Of a stretch of 64,000 bases of DNA, positions 17,695-27,595 are shown one piece after another; the first letter of the stretch is position 1, and each line of letters opens with the position of its first letter. Position numbers and translations under genes: made by a program. This DNA comes from Fibrobacter sp. GTDB lineage: Bacteria > Fibrobacterota > Fibrobacteria > Fibrobacterales > Fibrobacteraceae. The notes under the pieces were generated by a model that saw only the letters and a list, made by a program, of their open reading frames with translations, was not told the origin of the DNA and made no database searches. The stretch covers positions 92,041-156,040 of the forward strand of contig JAKSIC010000004.1 in the NCBI GenBank assembly GCA_024399015.1, in the 5' to 3' direction.

Positions 17695-18429
17695 TTACTG
17701 AACGCTTGCGGCCTTAGCCAAAGCGTCAGTCAAAGTCATTCCAGTGTAATCCTGAGCGTTGAACCAACGGCCGCTCTTCTTGTCGTCCAAAAGGACGCCC
17801 ATCATAGAGCCCGGAACAACAGTTTCAGGTGCGTTAGGAGCGTTGGGGCCACCGAGATCGGTGCGGAGCCAACCCGGGTCCATGACGTTCATCATCACGT
17901 CGGTGCCATTCAGCTTCACAGCAAAGTCCTTCACGAACTTGGTGAGGGCAGCCTTTGCGCAAGCATAGCCCATCAATTCCGGTTCATTAGCGATACCGCT
18001 GGTGGTGAGCTGCATACGGCCAAAGCCACGCTTGATCATGCCCGGCAAGAAATGGTAGGCAATCTGGATGGGTGCATAGAAGTTCACAGCCATTGCGTGG
18101 TGGAAGTCTTCCATGGTGTTGGACAGGTAATCCTGGAAGTAATGGCTCATGAGACCTGCGTTATTGAAAACCAGGTCCACCTGGATGCCCCAGGAATCGA
18201 TTTCAGCGAGAGCTGCAGCAACTTCGTCTGCGCTTTCGAGGTTGCAACCGACGGCACGGACTTCGACACCATAAGGCTTGAGTTCTTCAATTACTTTGTC
18301 TGCATTAGCCTTGCAGCGTCCCTGAAGAATAATGTTTGCTCCAAGCTTTGCCATTTCGATGGCGGTGAGACGGCCTACACCACGGCAGCCGCCAGTAATC
18401 AAGGTCCACTTGCCCTTAACGTCGATCAT
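17695..18429 (-). CDS. short-chain dehydrogenase/reductase
   Basis: 244 residues from the ATG at 18429, which has AAAGGA 8 nt upstream; a longer reading to 18450 is less likely. The Rossmann cofactor motif is TGGCRGVGR near residue 12, the NNAG motif (VFNNAGLM) near residue 90, a catalytic serine in QLTTSGIAN and the catalytic YxxxK as YACAK near residue 156. The PG motif follows in MDPGWLRTDLGG. It is a typical NAD(P)(H)-dependent classical SDR; substrate unknown. Confidence 0.88.
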   Translation of the reverse strand: MIDVKGKWTLITGGCRGVGRLTAIEMAKLGANIILQGRCKANADKVIEELKPYGVEVRAVGCNLESADEVAAALAEIDSWGIQVDLVFNNAGLMSHYFQDYLSNTMEDFHHAMAVNFYAPIQIAYHFLPGMIKRGFGRMQLTTSGIANEPELMGYACAKAALTKFVKDFAVKLNGTDVMMNVMDPGWLRTDLGGPNAPNAPETVVPGSMMGVLLDDKKSGRWFNAQDYTGMTLTDALAKAASVQ

Positions 18430-18633
18430 TTTTCCAATCCTTTGCAACATCCGTTGCGTTTACATTATCAAGATAGCCTTTTACAGCCTAAAAAGGCCAA
18501 TTTTTCTTATAAATTCTGTATACACGAGTAAGCACCTCAAAATAAGGCATGATATAGCCGTGATGGACCTCACAATTCTAGGGGTTCACCACATAATTTC
18601 TAAATTTTTCCCGTCTAATTTTAGGATAATTGT

Positions 18634-20292
18634 ATGAAGAATTCTCGTGATAACTGGGGCTCCAAACTTGGAGTCATCTTGGCAGTGGCTGGATCCGCTG
18701 TCGGTCTTGGCAACTTCCTACGTTTCCCCGTGCAGGCCGCAACAAACGGCGGCGGAGCCTTCATTATTCCCTACCTCATCGCCTTTTTGCTTTTGGGCAT
18801 TCCTCTTTCCTGGATGGAATGGACTTTGGGCCGCGCCGCAGGCGCAAGGCATCACGGAACAGCTCCGGGCGGATTCCACTATATCCTCGGTGAAAAGCCC
18901 TGGGCAAAGCACCTGGGCTCCCTGAATATTTTGCCCCCGTTGTTCATTAGTTTCTACTACATGTTCATCCAGTCCTGGATTCTCGCCTTTACCTATTACT
19001 CTGCCACCGGCAAGTTGATGGAAGTGGTCAAGGGCGGCTACGAACCCATGAAGGAATTCTTCGGCAACTATATTATGCTGAACACCCAGCTGGGTCCCTT
19101 CCCCGCTGCAATTATTTTCTTCCTTATTACGTTTGCCTGCAACATGGGCTTGCTCAGTTTCGGCGTCCGTAAGGGCATTGAACGCGTGAACAAGATTACC
19201 ATGCCCATCCTTTTGATCATGGGTCTTGTGCTTGTGGTTCGTGTGCTTACCTTGGACGGTATCGGCAAGGGCCTCGCCTTCGTTTGGAACCCCAACCTTT
19301 CTGAAATCACCAACCCCACCGTTTGGCTTGCTGCTTCCGGCCAGGTGTTCTTCACCATGAGTCTGGGTATGGGTATTGTTTTCTGCTACGCCAGCTACCT
19401 GAAGCCTAAGGAAGACCTGGTTCTTTCCTCCCTCACCGCAGCCTCCACCAACGGTTTTGCTGAAGTGATTTTGGGCGGCACCATCGTGATTCCTATGGCA
19501 ATTCTTATTGCAGGTGCAAATATTGAAGAATGCGCCAAGCTGGGAACCTTCGGTCTCGGCTTCCAGACCATGCCTTTCGTATTCGGCCAGCTGCCCTTCG
19601 GCGGGTTCTTCCAGACCCTTTGGTTCGGCATGCTGTTTATCGCCGGCGTTACCAGTGCCATCTCCATCATCCAGCCGCTGATCAGTTTCTGCGAAGACGA
19701 TGTGAAACTTAGCCGTAAGGGTTCCATCACCACCGTCAGTATCGTCACCTTCATCGGCGGTCTCGTGGGCATCTTCGGTCTTGCCGCAGGCGCTGTAGAC
19801 GAACTGGACTTCTGGGGCGGCAGCTTCCTCCTGGTGTTCATCGGTACCATCCAGGCATTCATCTTCTCCTTCGTGCTGGGCAAGCGCAAGTCCGCCACCG
19901 TAAAGGACGAGAACGGCAACCCCGAGTCCGAGGCATTCGCCCTCATGAACGAAGGTGCCGCCTTGAAGCTTCCCAAGTTCTTCAGATTTATCATCCGTTA
20001 CGTGTGCCCCGCCTACTTGACCATTGTGCTTGTAGCCTGGCTCATCCACGACGGCTGGAAGGTCGTCTCCCTGCAGGGCGTTCCCGCAGACGCCATGGTC
20101 ACCTTCCTCGGTTTTGAAATGACCCAGATTGCATTCACCTGGGGTATCCGAATTTTCCTGCTGGTTCTCGCAATTCTCCTGAACGTGGTCATTGCCTACG
20201 TTTGGCGTAAAGGCGGCGCAGCAACCCGTGACACCACCCACCCGCAGAACATGCCTGTCGGCGACTCCGACGATGTTGTTAAGGAGGCTTAA
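18634..20292 (+). CDS. sodium-dependent transporter, NSS/SNF family
   Basis: 552 residues with twelve or so transmembrane segments. The N-terminus WGSKLGVILAVAGSAVGLGNFLRFPVQAA is the Na+- and substrate-binding TM1 signature of the neurotransmitter:sodium symporter family. NGGGAFIIPYLIAFLLLGIP continues the match. Bacterial members take up amino acids. A 33-residue MetS-like protein is encoded 2 bp downstream, as in MetPS methionine/alanine systems, which suggests an amino acid substrate. The ATG at 18634 has AGGA 8 nt upstream. Confidence 0.93.
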   Translation: MKNSRDNWGSKLGVILAVAGSAVGLGNFLRFPVQAATNGGGAFIIPYLIAFLLLGIPLSWMEWTLGRAAGARHHGTAPGGFHYILGEKPWAKHLGSLNILPPLFISFYYMFIQSWILAFTYYSATGKLMEVVKGGYEPMKEFFGNYIMLNTQLGPFPAAIIFFLITFACNMGLLSFGVRKGIERVNKITMPILLIMGLVLVVRVLTLDGIGKGLAFVWNPNLSEITNPTVWLAASGQVFFTMSLGMGIVFCYASYLKPKEDLVLSSLTAASTNGFAEVILGGTIVIPMAILIAGANIEECAKLGTFGLGFQTMPFVFGQLPFGGFFQTLWFGMLFIAGVTSAISIIQPLISFCEDDVKLSRKGSITTVSIVTFIGGLVGIFGLAAGAVDELDFWGGSFLLVFIGTIQAFIFSFVLGKRKSATVKDENGNPESEAFALMNEGAALKLPKFFRFIIRYVCPAYLTIVLVAWLIHDGWKVVSLQGVPADAMVTFLGFEMTQIAFTWGIRIFLLVLAILLNVVIAYVWRKGGAATRDTTHPQNMPVGDSDDVVKEA

Positions 20293-20294
20293 TT

Positions 20295-20396
20295 ATGGAA
20301 CTGTCTACTAGCGGTATCGTTTTTATGATTCTCTCCTGGGCCGTCATTATCGGTCTGTGCGCTTTCTGCTTCAGCAAAGTTTTTAAGAAGAAGTAA
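20295..20396 (+). CDS. MetS-like small membrane subunit of the NSS transporter
   Basis: 33 residues: a single hydrophobic span (GIVFMILSWAVIIGLCAFCF) ending in a basic SKVFKKK tail. A strong AAGGAGG ribosome site precedes the ATG at 7-nt spacing, inside the end of the transporter gene. Small single-span proteins of this pattern are companions of NSS transporters (methionine and alanine importer small subunit, MetS). The role is likely assembly or activation of the transporter; assignment rests on size, topology and position. Confidence 0.82.
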   Translation: MELSTSGIVFMILSWAVIIGLCAFCFSKVFKKK

Positions 20397-20406
20397 CCGG
20401 AGTTTT

Positions 20407-23400
20407 ATGAAGCTGTTTAAAAGTTCTGGCGCTATTCCCTTTTTCATCGTCTCGTTCCTAGGCGCCTTTGTCCAGATGGGCATTTTCGTCCATTTCCAGA
20501 CTTGGCTCGGAGCGAACTTTGAAGGAACCAGTTATATCTGGCGTAGCGCCTTGCTGCAATTCGCCATCTTCGTTCCTAGCATCTTCATGATGCCCGTGGC
20601 CAGTTACTTCGTCGGAAAAAGATCCGAAAGCAAGGCCATGGCCTGGTCCAACATGGGCATCGTCGCTGCATTGATCGCAATCTCCGTTTGCTACGTTACG
20701 GACTGCAACTGGGTGGCCTTCGGTCTTGTTGGTCTGTACGGCGTGTTCTACGCCCTCCATGTTCCTGCACGAACCAGTGCCATGAAGGAAATCTTCAAGG
20801 GTGACGATCTGGTAAAGGCAAACACCTGCTTCATGATCTGTTACGTTCTGGGTGTGGCCTTGGCTGCTTACCTGGGAATTATCGTTTTCAACTACATCCT
20901 CTTTATCTACCTTGGTGCAGCTGTTGCCGCAGCAGTTCTCTGCTTCTTTATCAAGGTCGGTCACCACGACGATACCGTGAAGTACCGTTCCGCACGTCGA
21001 GTATTTGCAGCAACCTGGAAGATTCCCAGCGCACGTCTCGCCATTCTCGGTCTTTCCGCTTTCTGGGGTGTTATCCAGATTTTGATGCTCCTGGCTCAGC
21101 AGATGAGTACCCAGCACATTCCCAACACCTTCAGCCTTACTTCTGCAGGTTTCGTATTCTCCGTTACCTTGACCGCAGCAGGCATTATCGTTGGTGCCAT
21201 CATTGCAAGCCAGTCCTCCAGAGGCTTTGTCGAAACAGGCTTGATTCCTTTTGCAGCCATCGCCTCCGCTATCGTGATGTTCTTCATTCCTTTCGTTCAG
21301 ATCGATTGGCTCCAGGCAATTCTCTATAGCATTCTCGGCGTCTGCACCGGTGCCGCGTTCGTCATTTTGAGAACAACCATCCAAAACTTGACCAAGCCCA
21401 ATACGGCAGGTCGAATTTTTGCGGTTTCCAACATGATCCAGATGTCCGTACTTTCCATCTTGATGGGCGGACAAACACTGTTGTTGCTCTTTGCAGACTT
21501 CGAAATTCGTCATTGCTTCATCATTCTCGCAGTAATGTTTGCATTGACTTTCATCTTGACCCTTCGCAACACCCCCATGACGCTTTTACGCGCAGGTCTC
21601 CGTTTTGCTTTCGCCTTTGTATTCCGTTACCGCGTAAAGGTTCTTGGAGTTCAGAACATTCCGGAATCTGGCCCGGTTCTTTTGATTGGTCCCCACTTCA
21701 GCTTTATTGACTGGGCCGTACTCCAGATGTGTAGCCCCCGTCCCCTCCGTATTGCAAGTAACCGAAATACTTGGGCCGACTGGTATCAAAAGTGGCTGGC
21801 CCACGGCAAGTTCCTGATTCCCATCAACCGTCGCGATCCAAAGCCCGCCATGGAAGAAATCCGTCAGGCCTTGCTCAACGGCGAAGCCGTGGTCATCTTC
21901 CCCGAAGGCGAAGTTTCAAAGTCCCCCTTCATTTCGAAGTTCTCCTTGAATTATCACGATGCAGTTGAAGGTACCGACGCTCAGATCATCCCCTTCTATA
22001 TTCAGGGACTTTGGGGCAGCCGTTACAGCCACGCCTCTGAATGTGTCAACCGTCCGCAATACTACAACCGCATGGTCAGCGTAGGTTTTGCCAAGGCTCG
22101 TCCGGTAACTGCATCTGAAGAAGAAATCCGCAGTGATTTGCAGGCCTTAGGCGCAGACGTGTGGAACATGGCTATGGATCATTCCAAGCCCATCGTTCCG
22201 CTGTGGTTCAGGGCGATGCTCAAGCGCCGCAACCGCCCCATTTTGATCGACCCGGCAGGCAGACATGTTTCTGGACACGGAATGCTTTACCTCTGCCATC
22301 GTTATGGAAACAAGATTCGTTCCATTGCCAAAAACGAACGTCACGTAGGTTTCATGCTTCCCACCAGCCGAGACGCAGCGCTTGGCATCCTGTCTATTCT
22401 CGGCACAGGAAAGACTTCTGTCAATCTGAACTATACCGCCCCCGTAGACACGGTACTTGGTTGCATTCAGAAAGCAGACGTTTCTACCGTTGTTACAACA
22501 AAGGCCTTCTTGGCAAAGCTTTCCAGTAAGAACGCAGCATTTGAAGAAATTGCAAAGCGCTGCAAAATGATCTACCTGGACGAAGAAGAAGAAAAATTGG
22601 GAACCATTGGTCGTCTTCTTGACGTTGCCATGATCAAGTTCCTTCCCGCAAAACTGCTTAAGTTCCTGTGGTTCACTTCTGCAAAGCTCAACGACGACGC
22701 ATTGATTCTTTTCAGTTCGGGTTCCGAAGGTACACCTAAGGGCGTTCAGCTCTCCCACAAGAACATCGTAGCAAACGCACAGCAGATGGATTACATTTTG
22801 AAGATCAATCGTGCTGACGTGATGACCTGTCTGCTTCCGCTGTTCCATTCCTTCGGATTTACCATGACCTTCATGGCTCCTTTGCTGGACGGCGTCCCCA
22901 TGGTTCTTTGTCCGGATCCCACCGACATCAAGACCTTGGCTCGTGTGTGCGCCCAGTACAAGACAACCATTCTCATGGGCACCCCCACCTTCCTCCGCGC
23001 CATTGCAATCAACCGCTGGGTTCACCCCATGTGTCTGGACACTTTGCGTTACATCGTAGCCGGTGCAGAAAAGCTCCGTCCCGAAATGCGCGAAGCCTTC
23101 AAGTTGAAGTTCGGTAAGGACATCTACGAAGCCTACGGCTGTACAGAACTTTCTCCTCTCGCAACCCTCAACGCACCTAACGTGTTGCTGGACGACTTCC
23201 TGACCATGGGCAAGTGCAACGATACATCCAGTATCGGCATGGCAATCCCGGGTTCCATCACTGCAATCATTGATCCCGAAACTAACGAATTCCTGGATCC
23301 TTCTGCAGAAGGCATGATCGTTGTCAGCGGTCCTCAGGTGATGAAGGGCTACCTGAAGGATCCCGAAAAGACAGCAAGCGTCGTGTTCGAAAAGGATGGC

Positions 23401-23799
23401 CGCCGCTGGTACAAGACTGGCGATAAGGGCACCCACACCCCCGACGGATTTGTACAGATTCTCGGACGTTACAGCCGTTTCGCAAAGCTTGGCGGCGAAA
23501 TGATTTCCTTGACCGCCGTGGAATTGCGACTTGCAGAAACCAAATTGCTTGAAGGTATGGAATTCGCAGTCACAGCAGTTCCGGACTCCGTCAAGGGCGA
23601 AAGAATCGTACTTCTGGTCAACGGAAACTTTGACGAAGAAGAACTTTCCCGCAATATCCGTAAGTCCGGCATCCCGCCTCTCATGATTCCTGGTTCCGTC
23701 TTTAAGGTGCCCAGTGTTCCTAAGCTGGGCTCCGGAAAGTGGGACTTCCCCAACATGAAGAAGATGGCCATCGAACTGGTGGAAAACAGCAAGAAATAA
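20407..23799 (+). CDS. MFS transporter / PlsC acyltransferase / AMP-dependent acyl ligase fusion (LplT-Aas type)
   Basis: 1130 residues in three parts. Residues about 1-400 are an MFS-like transporter with about twelve helices (LplT-like). Residues about 410-605 are a 1-acylglycerolphosphate acyltransferase domain: the HX4D motif is HFSFID near residue 429 and the PEG motif is IFPEGEVS near 498. Residues about 620-1130 are an acyl-adenylate-forming domain with P-loop FSSGSEGTPKGVQLSHKN near 768 and YKTGDKG later. In other bacteria this arrangement flips, reactivates and reacylates lysophospholipids in the inner membrane. A CGGAG ribosome site precedes the ATG, 10 bp after the MetS-like ORF. 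Confidence 0.92.
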   Translation: MKLFKSSGAIPFFIVSFLGAFVQMGIFVHFQTWLGANFEGTSYIWRSALLQFAIFVPSIFMMPVASYFVGKRSESKAMAWSNMGIVAALIAISVCYVTDCNWVAFGLVGLYGVFYALHVPARTSAMKEIFKGDDLVKANTCFMICYVLGVALAAYLGIIVFNYILFIYLGAAVAAAVLCFFIKVGHHDDTVKYRSARRVFAATWKIPSARLAILGLSAFWGVIQILMLLAQQMSTQHIPNTFSLTSAGFVFSVTLTAAGIIVGAIIASQSSRGFVETGLIPFAAIASAIVMFFIPFVQIDWLQAILYSILGVCTGAAFVILRTTIQNLTKPNTAGRIFAVSNMIQMSVLSILMGGQTLLLLFADFEIRHCFIILAVMFALTFILTLRNTPMTLLRAGLRFAFAFVFRYRVKVLGVQNIPESGPVLLIGPHFSFIDWAVLQMCSPRPLRIASNRNTWADWYQKWLAHGKFLIPINRRDPKPAMEEIRQALLNGEAVVIFPEGEVSKSPFISKFSLNYHDAVEGTDAQIIPFYIQGLWGSRYSHASECVNRPQYYNRMVSVGFAKARPVTASEEEIRSDLQALGADVWNMAMDHSKPIVPLWFRAMLKRRNRPILIDPAGRHVSGHGMLYLCHRYGNKIRSIAKNERHVGFMLPTSRDAALGILSILGTGKTSVNLNYTAPVDTVLGCIQKADVSTVVTTKAFLAKLSSKNAAFEEIAKRCKMIYLDEEEEKLGTIGRLLDVAMIKFLPAKLLKFLWFTSAKLNDDALILFSSGSEGTPKGVQLSHKNIVANAQQMDYILKINRADVMTCLLPLFHSFGFTMTFMAPLLDGVPMVLCPDPTDIKTLARVCAQYKTTILMGTPTFLRAIAINRWVHPMCLDTLRYIVAGAEKLRPEMREAFKLKFGKDIYEAYGCTELSPLATLNAPNVLLDDFLTMGKCNDTSSIGMAIPGSITAIIDPETNEFLDPSAEGMIVVSGPQVMKGYLKDPEKTASVVFEKDGRRWYKTGDKGTHTPDGFVQILGRYSRFAKLGGEMISLTAVELRLAETKLLEGMEFAVTAVPDSVKGERIVLLVNGNFDEEELSRNIRKSGIPPLMIPGSVFKVPSVPKLGSGKWDFPNMKKMAIELVENSKK

Positions 23800-23829
23800 A
23801 CTGCGTTAAATCACAACGCAAAAATAAAG

Positions 23830-23854
23830 CTCCCCCGACGAGGGGAGTTTTTTT
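23830..23854 (+). terminator. Rho-independent terminator
   Basis: CTCCCC/GGGGAG stem with a 6-nt loop followed by seven T residues, 30 bp after the three-domain acyltransferase gene. Confidence 0.88.
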
Positions 23855-23886
23855 ATATTAGTCAGAGTAAAAAAAGGAAGGTTTAT

Positions 23887-24390
23887 ATGGTCAACATCAA
23901 GAAGAAAATCGAAGAATTGGGTCTCACCCTCCCTGCTGTAGCCGCACCTCTTGCAGCCTACATTCCTGCCAACCGCGCAGGCGATATGATTTTCGTCTCT
24001 GGCCAGTTGCCTTCTGTGAACGGAGATTTTTCCGCCTACACCGGAATTGTTCCCAGCCAGCTTTCCCCAGAAAAGGCTAAGGAAGGCGCTGCTATTTGTC
24101 TGTTGAACAACATCGCCGCCGCCATGAGTGTTCTTCAGGAAGGCGAAACCTTGAAGCTGGTGCAGATGCAGGGCTTTGTGCAGTCCTCCCCCGATTTCAA
24201 GGAACAGCCCGCCGTATTGAATGGCGCTAGCGAACTGGCCGTCCAGATTCTCGGAGACAACGGTAAGCACGCCCGCACCGCCGTAGGCGTTTCAGCATTG
24301 CCTAAGAATGCCGGTGTAGAAATCAGCTGCACATTCCAGGCCATCAAAAGTGACGCTCAGTTCACAGGTCGTATGAATTGGATTGAATAA
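23887..24390 (+). CDS. RidA/YjgF family protein
   Basis: 167 residues, somewhat longer than RidA (about 128) but normal for the YjgF_like_1 subgroup. Motifs include MIFVSGQLPSVNGDF, NIAAAMSVLQEGETLKLVQMQGFV and the C-terminal ARTAVGVSALPKNAGVEISC, where the arginine normally binds the imine substrate's carboxylate. The parent family hydrolyses reactive enamines/imines from PLP enzymes. Whether this subgroup does so is not established. GGAAGG lies upstream of the ATG. Confidence 0.88.
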   Translation: MVNIKKKIEELGLTLPAVAAPLAAYIPANRAGDMIFVSGQLPSVNGDFSAYTGIVPSQLSPEKAKEGAAICLLNNIAAAMSVLQEGETLKLVQMQGFVQSSPDFKEQPAVLNGASELAVQILGDNGKHARTAVGVSALPKNAGVEISCTFQAIKSDAQFTGRMNWIE

Positions 24391-24394
24391 AAAA

Positions 24395-24410
24395 GCGCGG
24401 AGATCCGCGC
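24395..24410 (-). terminator. Rho-independent terminator
   Basis: GCGCGGA/TCCGCGC stem with a 2-nt loop; on the minus strand it is followed by six T residues. It ends the minus-strand HD-domain gene at 24422 and may also stop the RidA gene. Confidence 0.82.
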
Positions 24411-24421
24411 GATAAATGAAT

Positions 24422-24925
24422 CTAAAAATCGTTTTCTTGCAGCCAAGTTCTCATCTGACTTGGCTGTATTTTTTTTGCCAGGGATTTCTTGGCAATAAAT
24501 TCACCAAAAGTTGTGGCCATTTTTTCGGGATTCAATTTGAAGTCCACACGTCCCAAGTCAAGGCGATCCGCATCGTAGCAAGTATCGATGGTCGGATCTC
24601 CGCTACGACGTTCCGTTGTGTGGTTGGTACAGGCATGGAACAGCTTTTCAAACTGTTCATCCGTAATCTCGAAAAGTTTTTCATCACGGCACTTCTTGGC
24701 AAATTCCGCACCGCGACTACCATGAGTTTCATCATAACCGTCGCTTTCACGCTTAGAATCATGGAACAAGGCAAACAATCGCACCACGGTGATGTCCGCC
24801 TTGGTCTTTTTCGCCAGCATCAGTCCGTTAAACTCCACCTGGCGCCAATGGGCCAGCCCGTGGATATCGGAATCGTAAATGCGATCTCCGTAAACGAATT
24901 CCTGAAGCGCCGCGAAATCAATCAT
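24422..24925 (-). CDS. HD-domain metal-dependent phosphohydrolase-like protein
   Basis: 167 residues with an HD-type metal site: an early histidine in IHGLAHWRQVEFNG, the HD pair in RLFALFHDSKRESDGYD, a further histidine in ACTNHTTERRSG and a closing aspartate in CYDADRLDLGRV. Similar small HD proteins hydrolyse nucleotides or phosphate esters; the substrate is not known. It is 9 bp downstream of mutS and probably last in that operon. Confidence 0.8.
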   Translation of the reverse strand: MIDFAALQEFVYGDRIYDSDIHGLAHWRQVEFNGLMLAKKTKADITVVRLFALFHDSKRESDGYDETHGSRGAEFAKKCRDEKLFEITDEQFEKLFHACTNHTTERRSGDPTIDTCYDADRLDLGRVDFKLNPEKMATTFGEFIAKKSLAKKIQPSQMRTWLQENDF

Positions 24926-24934
24926 GGTGAAAAC

Positions 24935-27595
24935 TTACTTTCCGTAATGTTCCTTCAGATCCATCAAGGTTTGAAGAGCCTGCATGGGAGTCATTTCTTC
25001 CGGACGGAGGCGGCGCACTTCTTCCTTGAGGAGGGTGGAGCTTTCATCGGGAGGAGCAAAGAGATCCACCTGAGGCTTTTCCTTCAGCTTCTTGTTGGCG
25101 GCTTCGTCGCTGGGGTCGATCTTGTGCTTTTCCAAGCGGAGCAAGATCTTGCGGGCGCGGCGGAGAACGTTGTTGGGTAAGCCAGCCATTTCAGCCACAT
25201 GGATACCGTAGCTGGAGTCGCAAGCACCTTCCAGAATCTTGTGCAAGAAGATGAGCTTGTCGCCCTTTTCCTGAACAGCCACCTGATAGTTGCCAGCGTG
25301 TTCCAAGTCGTCCACAAGTCCAGTCAATTCGTGGTAGTGGGTAGCAAACAGCGTGAGGGCAGCGCGGGCGGGCTCGTCGTGAAGAGTTTCAACGATAGCC
25401 CAGGCAATGGAGAGGCCGTCAAAGGTACTGGTACCGCGGCCGATTTCGTCCAGAAGAACAAGGCTATGGGCGGTAGCGTTACGCAGAATGTTTGCGGTTT
25501 CTATCATTTCCACCATGAAGGTAGAGAGGCCGCGGCTCAAGCGGTCACTGGCGCCCACACGGGTAAAGATGCGGTCCACAACGCCAATGCGGGCGGATTC
25601 CGCAGGCACGAAGCAGCCGATTTGCGCCATCAAGACAATGAGGCCGGTCTGACGCAGGTAAGTAGATTTACCAGCCATGTTGGGGCCGGTAATAAGCATC
25701 AGTCGGGTCGCCTCGGGCGACAGCGTTACGTCATTGCTGATGAAGTCAAGGTCGGGATTCACCGCGACGATCACCGGATGGAAACCACCCTTGATTTCGA
25801 TGCCAGAGCCTTCAAAAACTTCGGGGCAGACATAGTTGTACTTGCGGGCAGCACGAGCAAAGCTGTACAGCGTATCCACGCGGGCAATGGCGTTGGCGAT
25901 TTCCTGAAGTTCTGCACGCCAGGAGTTAACGCGGTCGCGGAGTTCGCAGAAAATCTTGTATTCCAGAGCGTGGATATTCACTTCGGCGTTGCTGATGATG
26001 GATTCGCATTCCTTCATTTCCGGAGTGATGTAACGTTCGGCGTTTACCGTGGTCTGCTTACGGATATATTCGTCGGGAATGGGGTTCGTAGCCTTGGCCA
26101 TGGCGGCGCGGGTCACTTCGATGTAGTAACCAAAGACCTTGTTGTAGCCCACCTTCAGACTGGGGATTCCCAGGCGTTCCTTTTCGCGAGTTTCCAAGGA
26201 CGCAATCCACTGACGCTTATCCTTGATGTTTGCATTCAGCTGGTCCAATTCTTCATTGGCACCTTCGCGAATCATGCCGCCTTCGCGGACAGTCATGGGC
26301 AAATCATCATTGAACTGACTAAGAAGTTCCTCTCCCCTACCCTTGGCGAGAATCAAAGCTTCGCGCATGGGTTCGAAAATGGGAGAACGCAAACCTTCAA
26401 GAACATCGGCCACCTTGGAAGCCTGAGACAAGGAGCGTCCCATACCAGCAAGGTCACGGGCATTGGCACGTCCGGAGCCCACACGGCCCATCAAGCGTTC
26501 CATATCCAGAATGGAAGTGAGAGATTCCTTCAATTCGTCAAGAGCCACAGGATTGTTCACCAATTCATTCACCGCTTCTTCGCGTTCCTTGATGCGGTCC
26601 ACGGAAATCAACGGATGGCTCACCCAATCCTTCAAAGTTCTGCCACCCATGGCAGTGACGGTAAAGTCGAGAACATAGCAAAGGGTGCTGCTAATGTCAT
26701 CAGCGTTCAGCGGGCGAACCAATTCCAGGTTACGAAGGGTGCTGGGATCCAGCGTCATGTAGTCATCAAGATTCAGAATCTCGAGGTTCGTAAAGTGGGA
26801 AAGTTCAGATTTTTTCTGGTACATCAAGTACTGCAGAAGAGCACCAGTCACGGAAGTTTCTTCATCGCGGCCATCCAAGCCGAGACCGTCCAAGGCTTCC
26901 ACCTTGAAATGAGAGAACAGCGTATCCTTGGCGGCTTCAACGCCAAACTGGAATGCAGGCAGTTCTGTAATCAAAATATTTTCGGACTTCACCAAGTCCA
27001 TGACGCCGACAGGAATCTTGCAACCTTCGGGCACGACAATTTCCTTAGGCATGCGGCGACAGAATTCACATTCAAAAGCCTGAACGGAGCTCTTGCAAGT
27101 AGCCAAATAACCGGTGGTCACATCGGCAATGGCAAACACGGCCATCTCGGCAGACTTGCCGTCGGCATTTTCGGAACCCGCGCCAGCTTTTTCTGCAGTT
27201 CCCGGGATGTATGCGCAAAGGTAGTTTGCTTCCTTGGCGTCCAGGTTAGCTTCGTTCATGGCGGTGCCGGCACTGATGATTTCTACAATGTCGCGCTTGA
27301 CGATGCCCTTGGCAAGCTTCGGGTCTTCCACCTGTTCGCAAATAGCCACACGGTAGCCAGCAGCCACCATCTTGGGAACGTAACGTTCTGCAGCGTGGTG
27401 CGGGAATCCGCAAAGGGGCGTAGCACCGGAAGCACCGTTATTACGGCTCGTAAGTGTAATGCCCAAAATCTTAGAGGCGATAACAGCGTCTTCTTCGAAA
27501 AGTTCAAAGAAGTCACCCATTCTAAAGAACAGAATACAACCAGGGTTTTGAGCCTTGATATCGTAATACTGCTGCATCAACGGAGTGCAGGCCAT
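24935..27595 (-). CDS. mutS: DNA mismatch repair protein MutS
   Basis: 886 residues, normal for MutS. The mismatch-binding motif near the N-terminus reads GCILFFRMGDFFELF with the conserved Phe-X-Glu. The ATPase core has Walker A TGPNMAGKSTYLRQ near residue 640, the LSRGLSTFMVEM signature, Walker B LVLLDEIGRGTSTFDG and ATHYHELTGL. It recognises mismatches and recruits MutL. Its ATG overlaps the scpB stop (TAATG), so it is coupled to scpB. Confidence 0.97.
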   Translation of the reverse strand: MACTPLMQQYYDIKAQNPGCILFFRMGDFFELFEEDAVIASKILGITLTSRNNGASGATPLCGFPHHAAERYVPKMVAAGYRVAICEQVEDPKLAKGIVKRDIVEIISAGTAMNEANLDAKEANYLCAYIPGTAEKAGAGSENADGKSAEMAVFAIADVTTGYLATCKSSVQAFECEFCRRMPKEIVVPEGCKIPVGVMDLVKSENILITELPAFQFGVEAAKDTLFSHFKVEALDGLGLDGRDEETSVTGALLQYLMYQKKSELSHFTNLEILNLDDYMTLDPSTLRNLELVRPLNADDISSTLCYVLDFTVTAMGGRTLKDWVSHPLISVDRIKEREEAVNELVNNPVALDELKESLTSILDMERLMGRVGSGRANARDLAGMGRSLSQASKVADVLEGLRSPIFEPMREALILAKGRGEELLSQFNDDLPMTVREGGMIREGANEELDQLNANIKDKRQWIASLETREKERLGIPSLKVGYNKVFGYYIEVTRAAMAKATNPIPDEYIRKQTTVNAERYITPEMKECESIISNAEVNIHALEYKIFCELRDRVNSWRAELQEIANAIARVDTLYSFARAARKYNYVCPEVFEGSGIEIKGGFHPVIVAVNPDLDFISNDVTLSPEATRLMLITGPNMAGKSTYLRQTGLIVLMAQIGCFVPAESARIGVVDRIFTRVGASDRLSRGLSTFMVEMIETANILRNATAHSLVLLDEIGRGTSTFDGLSIAWAIVETLHDEPARAALTLFATHYHELTGLVDDLEHAGNYQVAVQEKGDKLIFLHKILEGACDSSYGIHVAEMAGLPNNVLRRARKILLRLEKHKIDPSDEAANKKLKEKPQVDLFAPPDESSTLLKEEVRRLRPEEMTPMQALQTLMDLKEHYGK

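Noticed and set aside
18718..20241. A 507-codon open frame opposite the NSS transporter gene
   Set aside because: Codon bias of the real gene keeps the opposite frame open; product lacks any membrane or domain pattern.
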